Shown here: in pieces, positions 34,353-42,165 of the stretch | Layout: every line of letters begins with the position of its first letter | How positions within the stretch are numbered: position 1 is the stretch's first letter | Source of the DNA: RGIG8244 sp045592785 | Lineage (GTDB): Bacteria > Verrucomicrobiota > Lentisphaeria > Victivallales > UBA1829 | Assembly: GCA_045592785.1 (NCBI GenBank) | Contig: JAZNVL010000048.1 | Location: forward strand, 3,966 to 67,965 | Direction of reading: 5' to 3' | Length of the DNA: 64,000 nucleotides | The notes under the pieces: model-generated | The model's input: only the letters and a program-made list of their open reading frames with translations | Database searches by the model: none | Told to the model about the DNA's origin: nothing | Program-made: the position numbers and the translations under genes

Positions 34353-35753
34353 TCAGATCATGGGCAGACTTGCGGCTGCCACTGCCTGTCCGTGACGACG
34401 GTTGGTTTCATCCGGAATGGCGAATTCCACATTGTATTCCGGGAATTCAGTCTTGATGACCTTGCCCGCTTCTTCCAGGATGATGTCCCCGCCCTTGCCG
34501 GAGGTGACACGTCCCAGGATCAACAGTTTTTCAATGGCGGGATAGAAGTCATAGTAACGGGCGATGGTGTAACCGAAGGCGACCCCGATGGACCGGAAGA
34601 TCTTTTCGGCGCGTGCATCCCCTTGTTCCATGAATTTCTGCACTTCGATCAAACGTTTCGGGAAGGGCATGTCTTCGGGAAGTTCGATCCCTGCCAGGGG
34701 AGCCAGACGGGCGACACCCTGCTGGGAGAAGTACTGCACGCCGCAGCCCAGGTCTCCGCTCCATTCATCGGCGGGACCGTTTTCGCGGTAATCGATGGGC
34801 ACGAACGCCAGTTCATTGAGCCAGTCGGTGATGTTGCCGTCCGGGTTCACATAACCGCCAGCCATACTGGTTCCGAGGGAGACACCCAGCACGCTGTTGG
34901 AATTGAGCTGCATGGACCCGGCGAGGGCAGTGACTTCGCCATCGTTCACCACTTCAAAGGGAACGCCCCATTCTTTGCCCAGTTCCAGGAAGATATCGGC
35001 AACTTTGGATTCAAACTGATCTTTCGGTACGCCACGGAAGAGAGAGGCGATACGCACACGGTTTGCCACATAGACCCCGGCGGAACTGCCGCCGATGGCA
35101 TCCACGCGGGGCAGATGTGCCGCCGCACGTTTCAGTGTATCATTGATCCCGTCTTTGTGATAGGAAGGATCTTTCTGGAAGTAGGGGTCCCACGGAATTT
35201 CTTCGGAGAAGACCACTTCCCCGTCGATCACGGCTGCACATTTCCGGTCGGAACCGCCCAGGTCGAATCCGATACGGCATCCGGCGAGGTGACGTCCCAG
35301 TGGCTGCGTGGGTTCTTTTGCGGCGGGTGCATCTTCGTAATCGGCATAAATGAATTCAACGGGATGATTGTAGATCCCGCCCATGACTTCGGAGTCGAAA
35401 GCACGGCTGCCGGTCTGGAGCGTATAGATCTTTGCCATGGATTCCGCCACAGCCTTGTCCCCGGCGATGGTGACTTTCGCACCGCCTTTGACCCAGAACA
35501 TGGATTTCACAAGACGTTCCACATGGAAGAGATTGGCTTCTGCTTCCTCTGCGGTCGGGTTGTCAAACAGAATGGTTTCGTACACGCTGACGCTTTCCGC
35601 GCTGCGTTCCATTGCGATTTTGATTTTGCGTACCCGGCCAGATGCTTTCACGGCATCCTGAAATGCGCGATCCCAGAGGACGGCAGGTACAAAATCGGGG
35701 TCGAGGCACGGCACGACGGCCGGTGCTGCTTTTTGAGCGATCTGCTTCAACAT
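34353..35753 (-). CDS. ROK-family protein with extra N-terminal domain
   Basis: A 466-residue protein. The ROK/sugar kinase fold starts only at about residue 155, where GFDLGGSDRK (162-171) is the first phosphate loop. VVNDGEVTALAG (about 276) supplies the catalytic Asp region, and GVSLGTSMAGGYV is the second phosphate loop. The usual ROK zinc motif (GHx9-11CxCGCxGCxE) is reduced to DLGCGVQYF, so zinc binding is doubtful. The first 150 residues form a domain I do not recognise; it contains VERLVKSMFWVKGGAKVTIAG. It is the first gene of the operon, so a hexose or HexNAc kinase or a sugar-sensing role is likely. ATG 35753 follows AAGGAGAAACAAG. Confidence 0.85.
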   Translation of the reverse strand: MLKQIAQKAAPAVVPCLDPDFVPAVLWDRAFQDAVKASGRVRKIKIAMERSAESVSVYETILFDNPTAEEAEANLFHVERLVKSMFWVKGGAKVTIAGDKAVAESMAKIYTLQTGSRAFDSEVMGGIYNHPVEFIYADYEDAPAAKEPTQPLGRHLAGCRIGFDLGGSDRKCAAVIDGEVVFSEEIPWDPYFQKDPSYHKDGINDTLKRAAAHLPRVDAIGGSSAGVYVANRVRIASLFRGVPKDQFESKVADIFLELGKEWGVPFEVVNDGEVTALAGSMQLNSNSVLGVSLGTSMAGGYVNPDGNITDWLNELAFVPIDYRENGPADEWSGDLGCGVQYFSQQGVARLAPLAGIELPEDMPFPKRLIEVQKFMEQGDARAEKIFRSIGVAFGYTIARYYDFYPAIEKLLILGRVTSGKGGDIILEEAGKVIKTEFPEYNVEFAIPDETNRRHGQAVAAASLPMI

Positions 35754-35771
35754 CTTGTTTCTCCTTGTTCC

Positions 35772-35855
35772 GGCTAATTAGCCTTATTGTTATTTCAAGA
35801 TCTATGATTTTGGTATGTAAACGGGATAAGATAATCCATCTTTCCGGATTTTCAA
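35772..35855 (-). promoter_or_regulatory. Promoter and palindrome of the sugar activation operon
   Basis: On the minus strand TTGAAA (35855-35850), 16 nt, TATCTT (35833-35828). The 12-bp palindrome GGCTAATTAGCC (35772-35783) lies in the leader, 18 nt before the start codon, and could be an operator. Confidence 0.55.
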
Positions 35856-35960
35856 GTTTTTTTTTGCTTTTTAACAAAGAATAATGCACCTTTTTTGTTT
35901 CCGGGAAGAATGTCATTCCCATCTTTTTTGAAAATTTTCAATTTTTTTTGCATTTCGCAC

Positions 35961-35988
35961 TTGACAATATGAGATTTCGTGGTATATT
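35961..35988 (+). promoter_or_regulatory. Promoter of tRNA-Lys
   Basis: TTGACA (35961-35966), 16 nt, TATATT (35983-35988), with an A/T-rich stretch upstream resembling an UP element. It is among the best matches to consensus in the window. Confidence 0.8.
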
Positions 35989-36013
35989 ATCTCTCATGTT
36001 CCAAACGAACTGT

Positions 36014-36089
36014 GGGCTGGTAGCTCAGTCGGTAGAGCATCGCCCTTTTAAGGCGGTGGTCCCGGGTTCGAGTCCCGGCCAGCTCACCA
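36014..36089 (+). tRNA. tRNA-Lys (anticodon TTT)
   Basis: A 76-nt tRNA with encoded CCA (36087-36089). The acceptor stem is GGGCTGG with CCAGCTC (one G-U pair), the D-arm has AGCTCAG..GGTAGAGC, the anticodon loop is CTTTTAA, and the T-arm has GGTTCGAGTCC. It is monocistronic, between its own promoter and a terminator. Confidence 0.97.
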
Positions 36090-36104
36090 CTTTTCGTTTT
36101 TTAT

Positions 36105-36132
36105 GCCATCCACTTCCGGATGGCTTTTTTTT
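36105..36132 (+). terminator. Rho-independent terminator after tRNA-Lys
   Basis: GCCATCC (36105-36111) pairs with GGATGGC (36118-36124) around a 6-nt loop, then eight T. Confidence 0.85.
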
Positions 36133-36133
36133 C

Positions 36134-36161
36134 TTGTATTTTCGGAAAAAGCGTGTATATT
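36134..36161 (+). promoter_or_regulatory. Promoter of the amino acid transporter operon
   Basis: TTGTAT (36134-36139), 16 nt, TATATT (36156-36161), 39 nt before the ATG at 36200. Confidence 0.7.
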
Positions 36162-36199
36162 ACCAAACCTATATTTTATTATTAACCGGGAAAGATAAC

Positions 36200-37675
36200 A
36201 TGATACTGAAAAACAGATGCTTTTGGAAGTCTCTGCTGTTCGGACTTTTTCTGACGTCGTTTGTCGCTTTCGGCGCAGAAAAATTGACCATGGTCACAGA
36301 GGCCACGTTCCCACCCTATGAATACCGGGAAGGGGAAAAAATCCTGGGAATCGACCCTGAAATCGTCAGAATGGTCGCCCAACGGAACGGTCTCGAACTC
36401 GTTATCATGGATATGAACTTCGATTCCGTCATTGCTGCCGTTCAAACCGGGAAGGCGGATGTCGCCGCTTCCGGGATCACTGTCACGGAAGAACGGAAAC
36501 GCATGGTCAATTTCACTACGCCTTACGTCAGTGCCAGACAGGTCATTATCGTCCCGGAAGACTCCCCCATCAAAGAAGTCGGTCAGCTCAAAGGACGGCG
36601 GATCGGGGCACAGCACGGGACTACCGGGGCGCAGTATGTGACCGATCACATTCAGGAACCGGAACGGTTTGCCAATGCGGCATTGGCGATTTCCGCTCTG
36701 CTGGCAAAAAAAGTGGATTGCGTGGTGCTGGATGATGCACCGTCAAAAGTCTTTCTCACCAAGCATCCCACATTGAAGATCCTGCCGGAACCCCTTACAT
36801 CCGAAGATTATGCCTTTGCCATCAGCAAGAGCCGTCCGGAACTTCTCGCCATGTTCAACAAGACCCTGGCGGAGATGAGTGCAGATGGTTCACTGCAGGC
36901 GATCCTGGACAAGCATCTGACGAAAAACGAAGGCGGTGATGCGGCAGAAATGCTGACTGTTTCTGCGGTCGCAAAAGATGCCGGCGGCTGGGAAAAACTC
37001 AAACAGGAATTCCATATCAACTTTGTGCAGGATGACCGGTATATGTATCTGGTCAACGGATTCGGCATCACGCTCCTTGTCGCGTTCGATGCCGTGATCT
37101 TGGGAATCCTCATCGGGTTCATCGTTGCCGTGATCCGCAGTACCGCTGACCAGACCGGACGTTTCAAGGTCCTGAACATGCTCTGCAAGGTATACCTTAC
37201 TGTGATCCGCGGGACTCCGGTGGTGGTACAGCTTCTGATCATTTACTTTGTGATCTTCGGGTCTGTGGATGTAAGCAAATTGGTGGTGGCGATCCTGGCG
37301 TTCGGGCTGAATTCCGGCGCGTATGTGGCGGAAATCATCCGGTCCGGGATCATGTCGATCGACCGCGGACAGCTGGAAGCCGGGCGCAGTCTCGGGCTTT
37401 CCTATCCGAAAACGATGCTCCTGATCATCCTGCCCCAGGCATTGAAAAATGTTCTGCCTGCGTTGGGGAATGAGTTCATCGTTCTGCTGAAAGAGACCAG
37501 TGTTTGCGGATTCATCGCGCTTTCCGACCTGACCAAGGGCGGCGACATCATCCGCAGTCAGACCTATAACGCATTTTTCCCGTTGATCATGGTCGCCGCG
37601 ATTTACCTGGCGGTTGTCATGCTCTTCTCCAGATTCCTGGCAATGATCGAAGAAAGGTTGAAGAAAAATGAGTGA
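36200..37675 (+). CDS. Polar amino acid ABC transporter, binding protein fused to permease
   Basis: A 491-residue fusion. Residues 1-24 are a signal peptide. Residues about 27-255 are an SBP_bac_3 solute-binding domain (TEATFPPYEYREG, GITVTEERKRMVNFTTPY). Residues about 280-490 are a HisM/GlnP-type permease with an EAA-like loop (LEAGRSLGLSYPKTMLLIILPQALKN). A tethered binding domain means one receptor per transporter. Its ATPase is the next gene, overlapping by 8 nt. The longer frame from 35948 runs through the tRNA gene and is not real; ATG 36200 follows GGGAAAGA. Likely cargo is glutamine, arginine or a similar polar amino acid; specificity is not readable. Confidence 0.93.
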   Translation: MILKNRCFWKSLLFGLFLTSFVAFGAEKLTMVTEATFPPYEYREGEKILGIDPEIVRMVAQRNGLELVIMDMNFDSVIAAVQTGKADVAASGITVTEERKRMVNFTTPYVSARQVIIVPEDSPIKEVGQLKGRRIGAQHGTTGAQYVTDHIQEPERFANAALAISALLAKKVDCVVLDDAPSKVFLTKHPTLKILPEPLTSEDYAFAISKSRPELLAMFNKTLAEMSADGSLQAILDKHLTKNEGGDAAEMLTVSAVAKDAGGWEKLKQEFHINFVQDDRYMYLVNGFGITLLVAFDAVILGILIGFIVAVIRSTADQTGRFKVLNMLCKVYLTVIRGTPVVVQLLIIYFVIFGSVDVSKLVVAILAFGLNSGAYVAEIIRSGIMSIDRGQLEAGRSLGLSYPKTMLLIILPQALKNVLPALGNEFIVLLKETSVCGFIALSDLTKGGDIIRSQTYNAFFPLIMVAAIYLAVVMLFSRFLAMIEERLKKNE

Positions 37676-38408
37676 GAATATCATATTCGAAGTCCGGGAT
37701 CTGGTGAAAGAATTCCCCGCAGTCCGCGCCGTGGATAAGGCTTCCATCGCCATCCGGAAGGGGGAGGCGGTGTTCATCGTGGGACCCTCCGGCAGTGGAA
37801 AAAGTACGTTCCTGCGCTGTCTCAATCAGTTGGAAATCCCTACCGATGGCGTGATCCTTTTTCATGGGAAGCCAGTAGGACATAAAGCCAGTGAACTCAA
37901 TCAATTCCGTGCGGATGTGGGAATGGTGTTCCAGCACTTTAATCTGTTCCCGCATTTGACGATCCGAAAGAATATCACACTCGCTCCCGTTTCCACCGGA
38001 CGGCTCTCCAGAGAGGAAGCCGACCGTACCGCGGAACAGCTTCTTGCCCGGATCGGACTGGCAGATAAAGCCGATGCATATCCCATGCAGCTTTCCGGCG
38101 GACAGAAACAGCGTGTTGCCATTATCCGAGCCCTTGCCATGAAACCGGAAGTGCTGCTCTTTGATGAGCCCACATCCGCTCTCGACCCCGAAATGGTGGG
38201 GGAAGTCCTTTCCCTTATGAAAGATCTTGCCAGAGACGGTATGACCATGATCGTTGTGACCCATGAGATCGCGTTTGCGGCGCAGACTGCCGACCGCATG
38301 GTCTTCATGGATCATGGTCAGATCGTGGCGGAAGGTACTCCGGATGATCTGATCAACCGTTCGGAAAATCCCCGGATCCGGGATTTCTTTTCCAAAATCC
38401 TGAAGTGA
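37668..38408 (+). CDS. glnQ: Polar amino acid ABC transporter ATP-binding protein
   Basis: A 246-residue ABC ATPase of the GlnQ/HisP type. Walker A is GPSGSGKS (39-46), the signature LSGGQKQRV lies near 140, Walker B with LLFDEPTSALD near 162, and the switch His is in VVTHE. It overlaps the fused receptor-permease gene by 8 nt, so the two make a complete importer. The glnQ symbol is by family; the transported amino acid is not proven. Confidence 0.93.
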   Translation: MSENIIFEVRDLVKEFPAVRAVDKASIAIRKGEAVFIVGPSGSGKSTFLRCLNQLEIPTDGVILFHGKPVGHKASELNQFRADVGMVFQHFNLFPHLTIRKNITLAPVSTGRLSREEADRTAEQLLARIGLADKADAYPMQLSGGQKQRVAIIRALAMKPEVLLFDEPTSALDPEMVGEVLSLMKDLARDGMTMIVVTHEIAFAAQTADRMVFMDHGQIVAEGTPDDLINRSENPRIRDFFSKILK

Positions 38409-38409
38409 G

Positions 38410-39261
38410 ATGACAACGATGAGATTGTTTTTCCGCATAATATTTGTTCTGGTGTTCGCGGTCCCGCTGTATGCAGACCCCATCCGTGTCGTCCGCAGGG
38501 AAGTCAAAATCGACGGCTGGCTCAAAGAACATCATGGCTTGAAGATCGCGTTCTTCGCGGATACCCATCTGTTGGAAAGCAACATCAGGGAAGAACCCTT
38601 TTCCGCATTGCCTGCGCTCCTCGCAAAAGAAAAGCCGGATCTGATCCTGCTTGGCGGTGATACTGTGGATACCCCTGCCAGAATGCGTGAACTGGAAGGT
38701 CTTTTTGTAAACTGGGTCGCCGCGTTTCCCGCCACACCCTGCGGGATCTATGCGGTGTTGGGCAATCACGATCTCAATATGAAGAAACAGGTCCTTGCCA
38801 TGCTGAAAAAGGCAAAGATCAATGTACTGTGCGACTCCGGAACGGAGATCATGTTCAATGGAAAACCGTTCCGTCTGCTGGGGTCCATGGAGGAAAACAA
38901 CGAAAAGGCGTATATCCACCCCCCGTTCCTGGAACTGGTTAAAAAAAGCACGCCCTGTATCGTGGTGACACACCGTCCCGTTTCCTTCCGTTTTCTGCCG
39001 TCGGACCAGCCCATGCTGATCCTGGCGGGACATACTCACGGCGGCGTGGTGCATGTGCCGGGACTCCCCCGTGGTACCGTGATGCGTCTTTTTACGAAAG
39101 ATCACGACACCGAATTTGTGTACGGCTGGTTCGAAAAAGACAAAAAGAAAATGTTCATTACGGGCGGTATGGGCGGCAACGGAAAGAGTTCCATGCGTTT
39201 CGGGAACCCGCCGGAACTGGTGATCGTGACGATGATGTATGAACCTGCGGAGGAAAAGTGA
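38410..39261 (+). CDS. Exported metallophosphoesterase (YkuE-like)
   Basis: A 283-residue calcineurin-like phosphoesterase with an N-terminal signal peptide or anchor (FFRIIFVLVFAVPLYA). The metal-binding motifs are present in order: ADTH (about 48-51), GGDTVD (about 80), GNHD (about 118), VTHRP and GHTHGG (about 200). YkuE-like enzymes act on lipid or cell-envelope phosphoesters, including UDP-diacylglucosamine-type substrates in relatives. The start could be ATG 38410 or 38419. It lies 1 nt after glnQ and 2 nt before the heptosyltransferase, in one operon. A second member is at 58255. Confidence 0.9.
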   Translation: MTTMRLFFRIIFVLVFAVPLYADPIRVVRREVKIDGWLKEHHGLKIAFFADTHLLESNIREEPFSALPALLAKEKPDLILLGGDTVDTPARMRELEGLFVNWVAAFPATPCGIYAVLGNHDLNMKKQVLAMLKKAKINVLCDSGTEIMFNGKPFRLLGSMEENNEKAYIHPPFLELVKKSTPCIVVTHRPVSFRFLPSDQPMLILAGHTHGGVVHVPGLPRGTVMRLFTKDHDTEFVYGWFEKDKKKMFITGGMGGNGKSSMRFGNPPELVIVTMMYEPAEEK

Positions 39262-39263
39262 TC

Positions 39264-40364
39264 ATGAGCGCAGAATACAATATTTATTTCCCCGATTTGA
39301 ACGAAATCCCATCCTTTCCTGTGATCCCGATCCCCGAAAAGGAACTGCGGGACGGCTTCCTTGTGCGCAGTCCCAACTGGCTGGGCGATGCCGTTATGAC
39401 GTTCCCCGCACTTCGTCAACTGCGGAAACTGCTCCCCGCTCATTGCGGTTTGATGGTCGTCTGTCCGAAAGGATTGGCTCCCCTGTTCCGCGCGCTTGAT
39501 TGCGTGGATAAAGTCATTCCTCTTGCGGATGCGCACGCTTTTATGAGTGCGGAGGAACGGTTGGAGACTGCGGAAGCTAATGCGGGCGCAGCGTTTTTCT
39601 TCAATAACAGTTTCCGGGATGCTCTTTCACTGAAACGGTGCGGGATCCCCCGGATGTATGGGGCAGCCGCCCGGTTCCGTTCGCTGCTGCTTACCCGGTC
39701 CTATCCCTTTGAAAAACGTTTGGATCACGTCTTGAATCATCCGCATCAGGCATTAAAATATCTGGGTATGGTGCAGGCATCCGGCGCGCCTGTCTGGGAT
39801 GGCGAAATGCCCGTACTCACACCGGATCCGCTGTCTCCCCCCTGCGAATTCATCCGGGGGATCGCGGAACAGGAGAAACGGCTTCTGCTCCTGGCACCGG
39901 GTGCGGCGTACGGAGATGCCAAACGGTTTGATCCGGAAAAGTTCCGTACGGTTGCCAAATGGTGGATCGACCGCGGCGGCATTGCGGCGGCATTGGGCGG
40001 TCCCAATGAAGTCGGTCCGGCATCGGAAGCCTTACAGGGATTGCCGGAAAAACAAGCCATGAATCTGGCGGGCCGCACCAATATCGATGAATTGATCCTG
40101 TTGCTGAAACGGGCGGATCTCTGTGTCGCCAATGACAGCGGTGTCATGCATCTGGCGGCGGCGGCGGGTGCCCCGGGGGTCGCCGTGTTCGGGTCTACCG
40201 ACCCGGTCGCCACCGGACCGCTCTCCAGAAAATGGATCGTTCTTTACCAACAGCAGAAGTGTTCGCCCTGTTTCCGCCGGATCTGTCCGGAGGGAACCCG
40301 CGCCTGTTTCGGGGCATTGACGGCGGAAGACGTGATAAGTGCGGCGGAACGGCTTGAAAAATGA
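39264..40364 (+). CDS. GT9 family heptosyltransferase (WaaF-like)
   Basis: A protein of about 366 residues of glycosyltransferase family 9. The opening VRSPNWLGDAVMTFPALRQLRK is typical of ADP-heptose:LPS heptosyltransferase II, and the donor site motif NDSGVMHLAAAAGAPGVAVFGSTDP is intact. It should act on the inner face of the inner membrane, adding heptose to the LPS core, which implies a Gram-negative envelope. ATG 39264 (AGGA 9 nt upstream) is preferred over GTG 39258. Last gene of the transporter/phosphoesterase operon. The acceptor is not provable here. Confidence 0.9.
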   Translation: MSAEYNIYFPDLNEIPSFPVIPIPEKELRDGFLVRSPNWLGDAVMTFPALRQLRKLLPAHCGLMVVCPKGLAPLFRALDCVDKVIPLADAHAFMSAEERLETAEANAGAAFFFNNSFRDALSLKRCGIPRMYGAAARFRSLLLTRSYPFEKRLDHVLNHPHQALKYLGMVQASGAPVWDGEMPVLTPDPLSPPCEFIRGIAEQEKRLLLLAPGAAYGDAKRFDPEKFRTVAKWWIDRGGIAAALGGPNEVGPASEALQGLPEKQAMNLAGRTNIDELILLLKRADLCVANDSGVMHLAAAAGAPGVAVFGSTDPVATGPLSRKWIVLYQQQKCSPCFRRICPEGTRACFGALTAEDVISAAERLEK

Positions 40365-40381
40365 CAAAGAAATGATATATT
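40354..40381 (+). promoter_or_regulatory. Promoter of the PQ-loop/purB genes
   Basis: TTGAAA (40354-40359), 16 nt, TATATT (40376-40381). The -35 overlaps the end of the heptosyltransferase gene. Confidence 0.65.
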
Positions 40382-40412
40382 ACGGCTTTTTACGAAAGGA
40401 TAGCAGGATAAA

Positions 40413-40697
40413 ATGGAAATCAGCATGTTTTTTGAGATCGTGATGCTGCTTTGTTTCGGAGCAAGCTGGCCGGCACAAATTGTCAAAACGATACGGGTGA
40501 AAGACCCGAAGGGGAAAAGTTTTCTCTTCCTTTCTCTCATTGTTTCCGGATATATCGCGGGGATCCTTTACAAATTCACTTCCGGACGGCTGGATGTAGT
40601 CACATTTCTCTACATTCTCAACTCTCTGATGGTGTTGACCGATATCGGATTCTCTCTCTATTACATCGCAAAAAATAAAAAGAAAATAAACGCATAA
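40413..40697 (+). CDS. PQ-loop (SemiSWEET-like) small membrane protein
   Basis: A 94-residue protein with three transmembrane helices and one PQ-loop motif: the WPAQIVKTIRVKDPKGKS stretch at residues about 20-37. This matches bacterial SemiSWEET and related half-transporters that dimerise to move small sugars or metabolites. It lies 21 nt upstream of purB with its own promoter. Substrate unknown; the link to purB is only positional. Confidence 0.85.
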   Translation: MEISMFFEIVMLLCFGASWPAQIVKTIRVKDPKGKSFLFLSLIVSGYIAGILYKFTSGRLDVVTFLYILNSLMVLTDIGFSLYYIAKNKKKINA

Positions 40698-40718
40698 TAC
40701 ATAAGAAAGGTGCGCAGC

Positions 40719-42155
40719 ATGGAACAGGATTACAACGTTTATCAGAACCCGCTGACCGGCAGATATGCCAGCAAAGAAATGAGCTATAACTGGTCTCCCC
40801 AGCGGAAACACTCCACCTGGCGTCGTCTCTGGCTGGCTCTGGCGGAATCGGAACAGGCTTTGGGACTTGAGATCACCGATCAGCAGCTGGAACAGATGCG
40901 TGCTCATCTGGACGATATCGACTTCGAAGCTGCCGCACGGGAAGAAGCTCTGCTCCGTCATGACGTGATGAGCCATATCCACGTCTTCGGTGATCTCTGC
41001 CCCGATGCAAAACCCATCATCCACCTGGGCGCGACCAGCTGTTTCGTCACCGATAATACCGAACTCATTCAGATGCGTTCCGGTCTGCGGATCCTCCGTT
41101 TGAAACTGCGGAAAGTCATCGCGCTCCTCGCCGACTTCACCGAAAAATACAAAGATATGCCCACCCTCGGGTTCACCCATTATCAGCCCGCACAGCTCAC
41201 CACACTGGGCAAACGGTTCGCGCTGTACCTGCAGGACTTCGTCAATGACTTCGAACGTCTGGTCTATGAAGAAGAACACGTTCCGTTCCGCGGGGTGAAG
41301 GGGACCACCGGCACCCAGGCAAGTTTCATGGATCTTTTCAACGGCGATACGGATAAGGTCCGTACGCTGGATCAGATGGTCTCGGAAAAAATGGGCTTTG
41401 CCAAATCCGTCTGGCTCAGCGGTCAGACGTATTCCCGGAAAGCCGATTACCATGTGCTGTGCGCCCTGGCGGGCATCGCCCAGAGTGCATACAAAATGGC
41501 GGGCGATATCCGTCTGCTTGCCAACCTGAAAGAGATCGAAGAACCCTTCGGCAAGAAACAGGTCGGTTCCAGTGCCATGGCATACAAACGCAATCCCATG
41601 CGTTCCGAACGGGTCTGCTCTCTTGCCCGTTATCTCATGAACCTGCCTGCGAACTGTGCGCAGACTGCCAGTGTGCAGTGGTTCGAACGTACTCTTGACG
41701 ACTCCGCCAATCGTCGTATCGTGCTGCCGGAAGCCTTCCTGTGCTGTGACGTGATCCTTTCTCTGCTTGCCAATATCATCGATGGTATTCAGGTGTGGCC
41801 CAATGTCATCGCCGCCCGTGTGGCTTCCGAACTCCCCTTTATGGCAACGGAAAACATCATCATGGAAACCGTGAAAGCCGGCGGCGACCGTCAGGAACTC
41901 CACGAACATATCCGTGTCCACTCCATGGAAGCGGCGCGTGTCGTGAAGGCGGAAGGCGGACAGAATGATCTGCTCACCCGTTTGGCGGCGGATCCCATTT
42001 TTGCTGCCACTGCGGACCGGTTCGATGAGATCTTGAATCCTGCTGCATTCACCGGCAGAGCCTCACAACAGGTGGAAGAATATCTGGCGGCTGCGGTCCG
42101 CCCGCTTCTCGCTGCTTATCCCGAAGAAGACAACGGCGAAGAAGTCAACGTCTGA
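40719..42155 (+). CDS. purB: Adenylosuccinate lyase
   Basis: A 478-residue fumarase/aspartase-superfamily lyase that acts twice in purine synthesis (SAICAR to AICAR, and adenylosuccinate to AMP). The signature SSAMAYKRNPMRSE (about 285-298) carries the catalytic Ser loop, and GATSCFVTDN and TLGFTHYQPAQLTTLGKR are the other conserved blocks. ATG 40719 with AAAGG 8 nt upstream is chosen over GTG 40710. It is the longer, animal/Bacteroidetes-like form by motif. A MATE gene follows 10 nt later. Confidence 0.96.
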   Translation: MEQDYNVYQNPLTGRYASKEMSYNWSPQRKHSTWRRLWLALAESEQALGLEITDQQLEQMRAHLDDIDFEAAAREEALLRHDVMSHIHVFGDLCPDAKPIIHLGATSCFVTDNTELIQMRSGLRILRLKLRKVIALLADFTEKYKDMPTLGFTHYQPAQLTTLGKRFALYLQDFVNDFERLVYEEEHVPFRGVKGTTGTQASFMDLFNGDTDKVRTLDQMVSEKMGFAKSVWLSGQTYSRKADYHVLCALAGIAQSAYKMAGDIRLLANLKEIEEPFGKKQVGSSAMAYKRNPMRSERVCSLARYLMNLPANCAQTASVQWFERTLDDSANRRIVLPEAFLCCDVILSLLANIIDGIQVWPNVIAARVASELPFMATENIIMETVKAGGDRQELHEHIRVHSMEAARVVKAEGGQNDLLTRLAADPIFAATADRFDEILNPAAFTGRASQQVEEYLAAAVRPLLAAYPEEDNGEEVNV

Positions 42156-42165
42156 TCGACCGCCT

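Noticed and set aside
35948..36199. Upstream extension of the amino acid transporter frame
   Set aside because: It runs through the promoter, the tRNA-Lys gene and its terminator; the signal peptide starts at ATG 36200.
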